From Roseiflexaceae bacterium UBA965 (GTDB lineage: Bacteria; Chloroflexota; Chloroflexia; Chloroflexales; Roseiflexaceae): DNA of 10,008 nt. Shown piece by piece: positions 1 through 7,971 of this stretch. Below the pieces are notes generated by a model that made no database searches, had not been told where the DNA came from, and saw nothing but the letters and a program-made list of their open reading frames with translations. A program made the translations under genes and the position numbers. How positions within the stretch are numbered: the stretch's first letter is position 1; each line of letters begins with the position of its first letter. The DNA lies in NCBI GenBank assembly GCA_002292925.1, contig DBCF01000278.1:1-10008 (forward strand), in the 5' to 3' direction.

Positions 1-18
1 TCATTCGCCGCTATTCGC

Positions 19-49
19 CCCATGTCCCCACAAAATTTCATGGGATAAT
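19..49 (+). promoter_or_regulatory. Possible promoter/operator upstream of the nuclease-helicase gene
   Basis: The 93 bases before the first gene hold a GATAAT hexamer at 44-49 that could act as a -10 box, preceded by TGG, but no convincing -35 hexamer lies 16-18 bases upstream. An inverted repeat, CCCATG (19-24) and CATGGG (39-44), directly abuts the hexamer. ATTCGCC occurs twice, at 3-9 and 13-19, exactly 10 bases apart. An 8-base palindrome, CGCCGGCG, lies at 67-74. These may mark a regulated promoter, but each element is short enough to be chance. The upstream gene is outside the window. Confidence 0.25.
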
Positions 50-86
50 ACACCCATCGTGTCGCTCGCCGGCGTGGGCAGAATAG

Positions 87-92
87 TTGGAG
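87..92 (+). promoter_or_regulatory. Ribosome binding site that bears on the start of the nuclease-helicase
   Basis: TTGGAG is the only Shine-Dalgarno-like sequence before the gene. It ends one base before the ATG at 94, too close for normal initiation. The in-frame GTG at 97 leaves 4 bases of spacing and the in-frame ATG at 103 leaves 10. The true start is therefore more likely 97 or 103, which would shorten the protein by 1 or 3 residues. Confidence 0.5.
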
Positions 93-93
93 T

Positions 94-3000
94 ATGGTGA
101 CGATGCAGATCTCGTCAGAGCGGTTTGATATCCCCCTCAAAAATAACGGTACCCGTCGGATTGTGGCCACCGATATCGCCCAACAGCAACGACTCAATAA
201 TTGTCAACGGTTTTTGCGTTGGCGCTTATTTGAAAACAATGCCGGGAGCGCGGTGATGGGGCAACTGTTTCGACGTTATGGCGTCGCTCCCCAAAGTCCT
301 ACCCCACTGCCTGCAGTGGTAGGGCAACAATTCGAACAACGCATCAACCACGCGCTCCAAGCGTTTGGGTGGCCCATCGAATCATTTGGTAATACTGATG
401 CCGTGCACAACCAAGAATTTGTGCAGATGATTCAGGCATTGCCACACGGGCAAGGGATGTTTTTGTTGCAACCCAACCTCGAAGCGGTAATTGCCGATTG
501 GACGGTAGCAGGGCGCCCCGACATTATCCGCATCTATCGTGATGAATCTGGCAACGTGCAGGTATTGATTACTGACATCAAATCGGCATTTGCCGTCAAA
601 TCCGAACATCAACTCCAAGTTGCAATCTATCATATGATGCTTGACGTCATTTTGGGTGCACACATACCATGCCACATCAGCACAAGTATCATGCATCAAA
701 TCCCCCCCATCCCAAGCGTTGATAGCGTGCAACAAGCCATCATCAATGCAAGTATCATTGCCGCCAAATCGTGGTACGGTCTCGATGACGTTTGTCTCGC
801 TATGGTTGCAAATCCCCACGAATTACGCGATAGCGTGCGGCGCATGTTTGGCTATGAGCCACAATCGCTGTTGCAACAAAGTACCAATCAGCGCTTTGCC
901 GATATCCCCTATGCCATTTGTCGTAATTGCGAAGGCTGTGGCTATATGGAGCTCTGTTTGACCGACACCGACCAACGCCAAGATATCGCATTGGTGCCGT
1001 TGTTAGATCGTGAAAGCCGTACTGCTTTTGTGCAACAAGGGATTCATACCGTCGCACAACTTGCCACCTTAAAGCAGGTCAATAGCAATAAAGAACTCGT
1101 GCCACCTACCCCGATTCCCGCAAATGTAATCGCACTGGGGAATGATGCGGTGGTAGGGCCATTGCTCGACCATTGGATCGCCCGTGCCCAACAGCTCCGG
1201 AGCGTAAGTGATCGGGCAACTGCCGTTGCCTATCTGCCGGCAAGCATGCGCGTGACCCTGCCGCGCATCAGTGGGAATGCGGCGGTGCTGTATCTCGACA
1301 TCCAACACGATCATCTCGCAGGCTTTGTTTGGCACTGTGGCGCGTTGATTGATTATTATATCGATGGGAATGCAACCACCCAATACCCTATCAGTATGCA
1401 GTCGTCACACGTCCCTGATTTGATTAGCGAAGGTCAATTACTCGGGCGTTGGGTGCGTCAGATTGTCACCGTCTGGGAGGCACACATCCACAACGTCGAT
1501 ATGACGCATACTGTGCCGTTGCATTTCGTGGTCTACGAACAGCACACCTGGGACGAATTATTGGCTGCGCTGGGCCGGCATTATGATGCCGATCCCGTCA
1601 TCCAGGCTTGGCATGATTTTTTGACGACACCTTGTCCCCACGATGCCCCGTTGGTGACGATCGTTAGTAACGAAGCCAGTGCATACAACCGGCTGGCGAC
1701 CACAGTGCCAAGCATGATGGCGTTGGCGAGTATTAATGGATTTCGTTGGACGGATCAGCAACACAATTATCGCGCATTGTTCAACGCATTTCATTTCGAT
1801 GCAAGTGGGCGGCCAACACCAGGTGATAGCTATTACATCCAACGAGCCCGCTATAGCAGTAACATTCCCCTCGAATATGCCTACGCAGCCTGGCAACGCC
1901 TGCCGAGTCCGCCACACACCGGGCAAGATGCGTTTGCCCGCTTTCGGCATATGACTGCAGCCGTAATTGCCGCCTATTGTCAATATCGGCTGTATGGCTT
2001 GATGAACCTTACTACCAAGGTGGGGCGTTGGTGGAACAATCAATCCGATGCGGTAAATCTGGCTACCATTGCCCAGACCCATCGTGCCCCGACGCAACTA
2101 CACGGCGCATTAGACGAATACATGCAGACCGAACGCCACGCCCAATTACGCCAATGGGTTGATACGCATGCGGCCTGGCCACTGGCGCGTGTGCGGGCGA
2201 CGACTGCGTTGATTGTCGAATATCGTGATGAATGGCAATCAGCGGCTACCAGCCTCAAGCTCGATCATGCGCGGCGTATCGCCCAGACTGCACTCGCCCC
2301 CATGAATGGCATCCAACTCGTGATGCGGGTGTGGAGCGGTGATGAACTTCCCGATGTGGCGCAACAATTGGATGGCTCCCCATATGTGAGTGAAGTCAGC
2401 GAGGCGCTTTTGGCACCGTTGCGTGGCGAATCTGGCAAACCGTTGACGCCGTCACAGCTGATGCAATTTGCGATGCGCGTCAAAATCAGTCAACCACACC
2501 CACAACCACAGGTTGGTGCGTATACATTCATCCTTGATCCGGTATATGGTCGCCACGATGCCCCCTATGTGTTTGGTGGCCGTTCAATTGTCCCTAGTGA
2601 TGGTGATTGCTATGTGCTTGACATAAATCCTGACAATGCTCCTGGCAGTGTCACCAACAAAGCCTTGCAACGGGTACTAAAAGACCCCCATGACAATGTG
2701 CTGTATCGCATGTTGAGTGGCCACTCGCGGACTGTACGTGGAGTCGACCCGCTAGGACTCCATGCTTATGTGTTGGCGTGTGATGTGGTTGAACCCACGT
2801 TTATTGGGGCAGCCCGCGATTATGTGGCCAGTTACGCCGATGCACCACTTTTGCTGGTCCAAGGCCCTCCTGGTACCGGCAAAACCTTTACCACCGCACA
2901 TGCGATTATGGCGCGTATGTATGCCGCTATGTGTGCCAATCAGCCCTTGCGTGTCGCAATCAGCTGTCACACCCATGCCGCAATTAGTGAATTAATGACG

Positions 3001-4212
3001 AAGCTTGCGCAACTCAAAACCACCTTGCGTGACAAACAGCATGCCATGGCGCATGAATTGCAAGCGGTTGGGTTGTTTCGCTATCGCAAAAACGACAGCG
3101 AACTCCGCCAGCCCGGTGTCACGTATGTTTCAGACAAAGACCAAATGCTGACCTTCATCAATGAGCAACAGTGGTGTGTGGTAGGAGCCACCCCCACCAG
3201 TATCGGTGCCTTGGTCGATGGTGGTACCTGGGGTGATCTATTGATTTTGGATGAAGCCTCGCAGATGAGCGTACCCCAAGCTATCGTGGCATCCCAGGTT
3301 TTGGCCGATGATGGCATGTTGATTGTGGTGGGTGACCCTCGGCAGATGCCGGTGATTGTGACCCACGATTGGACGAATGAACCGCGCCGCAGTTTTGCAC
3401 GCTACCCGGTGCATCGCTCGTTGTTTGATTATCTTGCAGATGGGCGCACCCTATTTGACTACGACGTGCCGATTGCCCGCCTTGATACCAGCTATCGGGT
3501 GCCCCCGTTACTGGCACAATTTTTGCGCCAAGAAATTTACCGCCATGATGGTATCGCCTACCGTTCGGAACAACGTAACGGCATGGCGAGTGTGGTGAGT
3601 CGGGGTGGTTTGGTGCAGGCGGCGTTGCATGCCGACTTCCCGTTGATACTGATTGAGCACAATGAAGCCAGTAGTCGTTCGAGTAATCACTTTGAAGCAA
3701 CTATTGTCCGCGATATTTTGTTGCCATTGATTGCCCATCAATACGATGCAACCAGTGGTTATGGCGTAGTAGTACCACACCGTCTGCAACGAAGCACCAT
3801 CAAAACCTTGCTCCGCCCGCATATGCCCCCCGCGCCGGGGCAACTTTTTGCCGATATTGAGGTGCCTGGTATCGATACCGTCGAGCGCTATCAAGGCAGC
3901 GAGCGCAACGTCATGATTGTGAGTGCCACCGAAAGTGATCCCAGCTATATTCGCCAAAACGAACAGTTTTTGTTTGATGTGCGCCGCTTAAATGTGGCGT
4001 TGAGTCGCGCCAAACACAAAGTGATTGTGGTGGCATCGACACAGGTGCTCGATTACATTGGCAGTGATGCACGTATCCAACTCCATGCACAATCATGGAA
4101 GCATTATCGCCAGCATTGGTGCACCGAAATCCTCTGGGAAGGTGAATTTGGTGGGCATTTTGTGCGGGTGCGCGGTGGCAATCGCGCCAGCAACGAAAAC
4201 CCCCGTGCGTAA
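94..4212 (+). CDS. RecB/Cas4-like nuclease fused to an SF1 (Upf1/Dna2-type) helicase
   Basis: This 1372-residue protein probably cuts and unwinds DNA or RNA in the cytoplasm. The N-terminal nuclease shows PD-(D/E)XK signs: E81, GRPD at 140-143, DIK at 161-163 and QVAIY at 175-179. Cys37 together with Cys276, Cys279, Cys282 and Cys288 resembles the iron-sulfur site of Cas4, AddB and Dna2. Residues about 397-510 look like the RNase H-like domain of TM0106-type proteins, but the expected DIE reads DIQ (402-404). Residues about 550-900 were not recognised. The helicase follows: Walker A GPPGTGKT (924-931), DEAS (1053-1056), GDPRQ (1080-1084), SYR (1133-1135), ERYQGSE (1264-1270) and LNVALSRAK (1299-1307). 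All are intact, so ATPase activity is expected. The architecture most resembles TM0106-family RecB-like nuclease/helicases. The in vivo role, repair or defence, cannot be read from its neighbours. ATG 94 is taken as start, but 97 or 103 fit the ribosome site better. Confidence 0.9.
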   Translation: MVTMQISSERFDIPLKNNGTRRIVATDIAQQQRLNNCQRFLRWRLFENNAGSAVMGQLFRRYGVAPQSPTPLPAVVGQQFEQRINHALQAFGWPIESFGNTDAVHNQEFVQMIQALPHGQGMFLLQPNLEAVIADWTVAGRPDIIRIYRDESGNVQVLITDIKSAFAVKSEHQLQVAIYHMMLDVILGAHIPCHISTSIMHQIPPIPSVDSVQQAIINASIIAAKSWYGLDDVCLAMVANPHELRDSVRRMFGYEPQSLLQQSTNQRFADIPYAICRNCEGCGYMELCLTDTDQRQDIALVPLLDRESRTAFVQQGIHTVAQLATLKQVNSNKELVPPTPIPANVIALGNDAVVGPLLDHWIARAQQLRSVSDRATAVAYLPASMRVTLPRISGNAAVLYLDIQHDHLAGFVWHCGALIDYYIDGNATTQYPISMQSSHVPDLISEGQLLGRWVRQIVTVWEAHIHNVDMTHTVPLHFVVYEQHTWDELLAALGRHYDADPVIQAWHDFLTTPCPHDAPLVTIVSNEASAYNRLATTVPSMMALASINGFRWTDQQHNYRALFNAFHFDASGRPTPGDSYYIQRARYSSNIPLEYAYAAWQRLPSPPHTGQDAFARFRHMTAAVIAAYCQYRLYGLMNLTTKVGRWWNNQSDAVNLATIAQTHRAPTQLHGALDEYMQTERHAQLRQWVDTHAAWPLARVRATTALIVEYRDEWQSAATSLKLDHARRIAQTALAPMNGIQLVMRVWSGDELPDVAQQLDGSPYVSEVSEALLAPLRGESGKPLTPSQLMQFAMRVKISQPHPQPQVGAYTFILDPVYGRHDAPYVFGGRSIVPSDGDCYVLDINPDNAPGSVTNKALQRVLKDPHDNVLYRMLSGHSRTVRGVDPLGLHAYVLACDVVEPTFIGAARDYVASYADAPLLLVQGPPGTGKTFTTAHAIMARMYAAMCANQPLRVAISCHTHAAISELMTKLAQLKTTLRDKQHAMAHELQAVGLFRYRKNDSELRQPGVTYVSDKDQMLTFINEQQWCVVGATPTSIGALVDGGTWGDLLILDEASQMSVPQAIVASQVLADDGMLIVVGDPRQMPVIVTHDWTNEPRRSFARYPVHRSLFDYLADGRTLFDYDVPIARLDTSYRVPPLLAQFLRQEIYRHDGIAYRSEQRNGMASVVSRGGLVQAALHADFPLILIEHNEASSRSSNHFEATIVRDILLPLIAHQYDATSGYGVVVPHRLQRSTIKTLLRPHMPPAPGQLFADIEVPGIDTVERYQGSERNVMIVSATESDPSYIRQNEQFLFDVRRLNVALSRAKHKVIVVASTQVLDYIGSDARIQLHAQSWKHYRQHWCTEILWEGEFGGHFVRVRGGNRASNENPRA

Positions 4213-4241
4213 CGCTGACGGTTCAGCATGACGCACGGGGG
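4200..4241 (-). terminator. Intrinsic terminator of the leftward ABC operon, possibly bidirectional
   Basis: CCCCCGTGCGT (4200-4210) and ACGCACGGGGG (4231-4241) form a perfect 11-bp stem. Inside the loop, GCTGA (4214-4218) and TCAGC (4223-4227) add a 5-bp stem closed by CGGT. On the minus strand the stem is followed directly by TTTTCGTT, a usable U-tract, so it best serves the permease operon ending at 4256. On the plus strand no T-run follows the stem, so termination of the helicase gene would be weaker. The left arm overlaps the last codons and the first stop base of the helicase gene. Confidence 0.8.
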
Positions 4242-4255
4242 CACATACAGCGTAA

Positions 4256-5545
4256 TTATTCGTGACGCAAGGCTTGAATGGGGTTGAGTCTGGCGGCGTT
4301 GCGGGCCGGCCAAATCCCAAAAAAGAGCCCAGTGGCCAATGATACACTCAACGAAATAACCACAGAGTTGAGCGTGACTGGGGCATTAAATGTACCCGTG
4401 ACAGTCAATACAATCGGCAAAATACTCCCGAGTACCACTCCAATAAATCCACCAAGTAAGCTTAGTACCACTGCTTCAATCATGAATTGGAGCAAAATAT
4501 CCCGTGATTGGGCACCGACGGCACGGCGCAAGCCGATTTCTTTGGTGCGTTCTGTCACACTGACCAACATGATATTCATGATGCCAATGCCACCAACCAA
4601 CAACGAAATCCCGGCAATGGCTGCCAAAAACGTAGTCAGCAAGGTGGTAATGGTTGAAAGTGACGACAAAAACGACGCTTGATTGATGATATTGAAGTCA
4701 TCTTCGCTGCCATCACTGTTGAGCTTGCGTAAATCACGCAATGTCATCTGGATGCGTTCTTGGGTGAAATCAATGTCTTCGGCCTTGATAACCGACAGGC
4801 TGATGGTGGTGACGCGGAGATTTCCATCTGATGTGCGTGCCGAAAACAAGCGCGTGTGTGCCAGGGTAATGGGCACGATTGCCTGATCATCGACTGACCC
4901 AAATCCGCCACCGCCTTTGGATGCCATGACTCCGATGACTCGACAGGCAAGTGAGTTGATGCGGACTGTTTCGCCAATTGCTTCACCGCTACCAAACAAA
5001 TAGGTTTTGAGTGACGAACCAAGCACTACTACCTGCGATGCGCCTTGGACGTTCGCATCAGTAAAAAACGACCCCGAGGCCATGGTAACACTTTGGACTT
5101 TGGCATAATCTGCCGTGGTACCAAGTATCCCCGCTGACTTGTCAGCGGCAGGAGCTGCAATGGTTGCATTGGCACTAAACTGCGGCACTGGACCTACGAT
5201 GGGCAATTTGATGCGCTCAATGGCTTTGTAGTCTGACATGGTCAGCGGGGCAATATTGCCCGATTGACCTGGTCCGCGATTGGGTCGACTATTAAAAATA
5301 GTCAATACGTTGGTTCCCAATGCCGAAAACTGCCCAGTGATTGCTTCGCTGGCACCATTACCGAGGGTCATGAGTGATACCACTGACGCCACCCCGATGA
5401 TAATCCCCAGCATTGTCAAAAACGTCCGGAGCCGATTCGCAAGTAAGCTGTCAAGCGATACTTTTATGAGTTCGCGGTAATCGAGCCCATTGCGACCTGT
5501 ATCACTGACAGGTTCGAGTACCCGACGTTGTGGTTGATTAGACAT
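4256..5545 (-). CDS. MacB/FtsX-family ABC transporter permease
   Basis: This 429-residue protein is the membrane subunit of a MacB-type (type VII) ABC system, which works by mechanotransmission. After a roughly 40-residue cytoplasmic start comes TM1 (about 41-62, with the family pattern around LGIIIGVASVV), then a large extracytoplasmic MacB_PCD domain (about 63-300). Three C-terminal helices follow at about 303-330, 354-380 and 391-413, forming the FtsX core. The cytoplasmic segment ERTKEIGLRRAVGA (332-345) is the hallmark coupling region, and the end WPARNAARLNPIQALRHE is typical. E. coli MacB fuses ATPase and permease; here they are separate genes. The start overlaps the ATPase gene by 8 bases, which implies coupled translation and a fixed partnership. 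The substrate cannot be told; relatives export peptides, antibiotics or lipoproteins. Confidence 0.93.
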   Translation of the reverse strand: MSNQPQRRVLEPVSDTGRNGLDYRELIKVSLDSLLANRLRTFLTMLGIIIGVASVVSLMTLGNGASEAITGQFSALGTNVLTIFNSRPNRGPGQSGNIAPLTMSDYKAIERIKLPIVGPVPQFSANATIAAPAADKSAGILGTTADYAKVQSVTMASGSFFTDANVQGASQVVVLGSSLKTYLFGSGEAIGETVRINSLACRVIGVMASKGGGGFGSVDDQAIVPITLAHTRLFSARTSDGNLRVTTISLSVIKAEDIDFTQERIQMTLRDLRKLNSDGSEDDFNIINQASFLSSLSTITTLLTTFLAAIAGISLLVGGIGIMNIMLVSVTERTKEIGLRRAVGAQSRDILLQFMIEAVVLSLLGGFIGVVLGSILPIVLTVTGTFNAPVTLNSVVISLSVSLATGLFFGIWPARNAARLNPIQALRHE

Positions 5546-6230
5546 GGGACACCTCGTTTTTGCGATCGGTGGTCACGACGCCATCACGTATTGTCACGAT
5601 TCGATCCGCATATGCGGCAATATCAGATTCGTGAGTCACGATGATGATGGTCAGTTTTTGCTCGCGATTGAGTTGTTGGAGCATGTGCATGATTTCTTCA
5701 CTTGTGGTGCTATCGAGTGCCCCGGTCGGCTCGTCAGCAAGAATCACCGATGGGCTTCCCGCCAGCGCCCGTGCAATAGCTACCCGTTGTTGTTGACCGC
5801 CAGATAATTCGTTGGGGCGGTGGTCCAAGCGATTGCCCATGCCCACAAGCTCTAAGGCGACTTGGGCACGACGGGCGCGTTCTTGGGCTGAAATGCCACG
5901 ATAGAGCATTGGCATTTCGACATTGGCTAGCGCTGATTGGCGTGGCAAGAGCATGTATTGTTGGAACACAAATCCCAGCTTGCGGGCGCGTACTGCCGAC
6001 AAATCGTTGTCATTGAGCGAGGCAACTTCGATGCCATCGAGGGCATAACGCCCCGACGAGGGGGTATCTAAGCACCCAATCATGTTCATCAGCGTACTTT
6101 TGCCGCTCCCGCTCGGTCCCATGATGGCGATAAATTCACCGCTATTGATGGTGAGATTGACGCCACGCAAGGCGTGGACTTCAATCTCTCCCATCGTATA
6201 GACTTTGGTCATCTGTTCAATCGTAATCAT
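5538..6230 (-). CDS. MacB/LolD-type ABC transporter ATPase
   Basis: This 230-residue, single-domain nucleotide-binding subunit would dimerise on the inner face of the membrane and drive the adjacent permease. All motifs are intact: Walker A GPSGSGKST (38-46), Q-loop at FQQ (Q90), signature LSGGQQQR (142-149), Walker B VILADEP (162-168) with catalytic Glu167, D-loop ALD (171-173) and switch His200. The segment MLLPRQSALANVEMPMLY after the Q-loop is typical of the LolD/MacB/FtsE group. The gene starts 19 bases after the adaptor stop, with AGGA (6244-6241) placed 10 bases before the ATG across a run of seven A. Its stop overlaps the permease start. Family assignment is firm; the exported substrate is unknown. 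Confidence 0.95.
   Translation of the reverse strand: MITIEQMTKVYTMGEIEVHALRGVNLTINSGEFIAIMGPSGSGKSTLMNMIGCLDTPSSGRYALDGIEVASLNDNDLSAVRARKLGFVFQQYMLLPRQSALANVEMPMLYRGISAQERARRAQVALELVGMGNRLDHRPNELSGGQQQRVAIARALAGSPSVILADEPTGALDSTTSEEIMHMLQQLNREQKLTIIIVTHESDIAAYADRIVTIRDGVVTTDRKNEVSHV
5550..5555 (-). promoter_or_regulatory. Ribosome binding site of the permease gene
   Basis: Read on the minus strand, GAGGTG lies 4 bases before the permease ATG (5545-5543), inside the end of the ATPase coding region. It supports this start despite the 8-base overlap. Confidence 0.65.
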
Positions 6231-6249
6231 TGTCTTTTTTTCCTACTCT

Positions 6250-7884
6250 TTAAGGAGGGCCAAAGCCGCCACTTTTGACTGTGTTGGTGGGTGTGGCGAT
6301 AATTGTTTGGCCTTCGGTTAACCCGGTCAGCACTTCGGTCTGAAGCCCATCACTTAACCCGATGGTGATGTCGACATCAGTCGTCGTATTGTTGGCACCT
6401 GGTATTTGCACGATCCGACCGGAACCTTTGGGCAAGATTGCCGAGTTGGGGATTAGCAACACGTTCTTTTTGTCGGCGGTGACGAGTTCGACGATTGCCG
6501 TCATCCCAACGAGCACACGTGTATCAGAATCACTGAAATCAATCCGCGCTTTGTAGGTGACAACCCCATTTGCAGAATCAGCAACTGGTGAGATACTCGC
6601 CACGGTGCCAGTTTTTTTCCAATCAGGTAGGGCATCAATGGTAATTTGGGCAGCTTGGCCAACCTTGATTGACACGATATCGGTTTCACCGAATTTGACG
6701 TCGATGTGCATGGGGTCGCGGTCAATCATCGTTACCGTTGCCCCACTCGATGTTTGCCCGATAACCAAGCCAATTGTACTAACCACTCCATCAAATGGAG
6801 CGATAAGTGTGGCGTTCTCCAACTTCAATTTTGCTTGATTGAAGCTTGACTCGGCTTGGGTTACTGCCGATTGTTGCATCAAGATATCGGTCTGGGTGCC
6901 TGGGGTGACGATTTTGTCGAGGCTGGCCTTGGCTTGCTCGAGCGCTGATTCGTTTTGTTGCACTGAGGCCACGGCCGCCGCAATATCTGCAGCCGTCGGT
7001 TTCAGTAATGTGGCGAGTTGGAGTTGGGCATCTGCTAAAGCGGACTCCGCTTGGGTGATGTTGGATGCTTCGGCAGATTTGGCATTGTTGAGGGTGATTT
7101 GGGCTTGTTGTACCCCTTGTTCTGCCGCCCGTACCGCCGCTTCGGCTTGAGTATAGGCATCTTGATAACTCATTGCCGCTGAGCCCGAAATCCCGCCACG
7201 ACCGGTTACGGGATCTGAATTGTATTTTTGTACCCAATCCCAGTCCCAGCGGGCTTTGCCATACTTGGATTGCGCTTGGATCAAACTCTCGCTGGCTTTT
7301 GACAAATCAAGTTCAGCTTTGGTTTTGGTGGCCGAATTACTGTCACGGGTGGTTTGTAACGTGGTTTCTGCTTGTTGCACTTTGAGTTTGGCCGCACTGA
7401 TTTTGTCTGAGGTCGGCTTGCGGAGCGCATCGAGTTTTTCTTGGGCACTATTGAGTTGGGCTTGCGCGCTGGTCACAGCCGCCTGTGCCGATGTCAAATC
7501 ACTACTACGTCCCGAGCCTTCGAGGAGCTGTGCTAACTTGGCTTGGGCACTTTTGTAGGCGGCTTCTGCTGATGACAGTTGATATTGCAAATCGCGAGCA
7601 TCAATGGTGGCGAGTTGTTGCCCTTTTTTGACGTTGTCGCCTTCTTTAACCAAAATCTCGCTGATAATACCGGTAGACTGAAAGCTGAGTGTCACGTTGC
7701 TTTCGGCCAAAATATTACTGCTGCCTGATACGACCGTCGTCAAATCTCCACGACTGACCACGACCGTGTTGCTTTTGGTTGTCGTTGTACTTGCGGTGCG
7801 TGATCGGAAAATAAAATAGCCGGCAATAATTACGACGACTACCAGTCCGATGAGCACTGCTGGTTTTTTGAGCCACCCTACCAT
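6250..7884 (-). CDS. MacA/HlyD-type membrane-fusion adaptor with long helical hairpin
   Basis: This 544-residue protein is the extracytoplasmic adaptor of the tripartite-like exporter and the first gene of its operon. One N-terminal anchor helix (about 8-26) lacks a lipobox. The biotinyl/lipoyl-like halves lie at about 60-96 (GIISEILVKEGDNVKKGQQL) and 356-385 (ATLIAPFDGVVSTIGLVIGQ), flanking an Ala/Gln-rich coiled-coil insertion of some 250 residues. Beta-barrel and membrane-proximal domains follow to a GGFGPP end. MacA of E. coli is about 370 residues, so the hairpin is greatly lengthened. A Trp-rich segment (213-217, WDWDW) followed by a Gly/Ser-rich stretch probably forms the tip. Turn-like PT-x-D motifs recur at 123-129, 151-160, 293-300 and 322-333. 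No TolC-like gene is present. AGGA 4 bases before the ATG supports this start. Confidence 0.9.
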   Translation of the reverse strand: MVGWLKKPAVLIGLVVVVIIAGYFIFRSRTASTTTTKSNTVVVSRGDLTTVVSGSSNILAESNVTLSFQSTGIISEILVKEGDNVKKGQQLATIDARDLQYQLSSAEAAYKSAQAKLAQLLEGSGRSSDLTSAQAAVTSAQAQLNSAQEKLDALRKPTSDKISAAKLKVQQAETTLQTTRDSNSATKTKAELDLSKASESLIQAQSKYGKARWDWDWVQKYNSDPVTGRGGISGSAAMSYQDAYTQAEAAVRAAEQGVQQAQITLNNAKSAEASNITQAESALADAQLQLATLLKPTAADIAAAVASVQQNESALEQAKASLDKIVTPGTQTDILMQQSAVTQAESSFNQAKLKLENATLIAPFDGVVSTIGLVIGQTSSGATVTMIDRDPMHIDVKFGETDIVSIKVGQAAQITIDALPDWKKTGTVASISPVADSANGVVTYKARIDFSDSDTRVLVGMTAIVELVTADKKNVLLIPNSAILPKGSGRIVQIPGANNTTTDVDITIGLSDGLQTEVLTGLTEGQTIIATPTNTVKSGGFGPP

Positions 7885-7906
7885 AGAATCCTACTTTCAT
7901 TCACAC

Positions 7907-7921
7907 GTGATTCTTCATCAC
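7907..7921. repeat. Short inverted repeat upstream of the adaptor gene
   Basis: GTGAT (7907-7911) and ATCAC (7917-7921) flank TCTTC. It lies 23-37 bases before the adaptor start codon, in the probable leader. It could be a second regulator half-site pair or a small RNA hairpin, but 5-bp arms are weak evidence. Confidence 0.2.
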
Positions 7922-7958
7922 TTACACTGTACCAAACCAACATGAACGATTCCTCATT

Positions 7959-7964
7959 ATTATG
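7959..7964 (-). promoter_or_regulatory. Candidate -10 box for the leftward exporter operon
   Basis: Read on the minus strand this is CATAAT, five of six consensus bases. It would start transcription near 7952 and give a leader of about 67 bases. The sequence 17 bases upstream (CCAAAT) is a poor -35 and lies inside the inverted repeat at 7972-7995. That arrangement would suit a promoter needing an activator. The call is tentative. Confidence 0.25.
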
Positions 7965-7971
7965 GTCTGGC

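Noticed and set aside
1558..2097. A 179-codon open frame on the minus strand inside the nuclease-helicase gene
   Set aside because: It lies wholly opposite a gene with strong motifs, is rich in Cys, Arg and Trp without domain pattern, and has no ribosome site or promoter that I can see.
3281..3957. Overlapping minus-strand open frames under the helicase motifs
   Set aside because: They are opposite conserved helicase motifs, which explains their openness; no independent gene signals were found.
94..4212. The nuclease-helicase as part of an antiviral defence island or a Cas4/CRISPR locus
   Set aside because: No repeats, cas genes, methylases or other defence genes are in view. The Cas4-like cysteines are shared with Dna2 and AddB, and the downstream neighbours are an exporter and a two-component pair.
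6251..6259. TAAGGAGGG on the plus strand, a near-ideal Shine-Dalgarno sequence
   Set aside because: No plausible plus-strand gene follows. On the coding strand these bases span the adaptor's stop codon and its final proline codons.
7220..7558. A 112-codon plus-strand open frame opposite the adaptor
   Set aside because: Its Leu/Ala/Ser/Cys-rich, hydrophobic look is what the Ala/Gln-rich coiled coil yields when read on the other strand.
7901..7910. TCACACGTGA with central CACGTG as an operator
   Set aside because: Only the central 6 bases are truly palindromic, which is common by chance; the repeat at 7972-7995 is much stronger.
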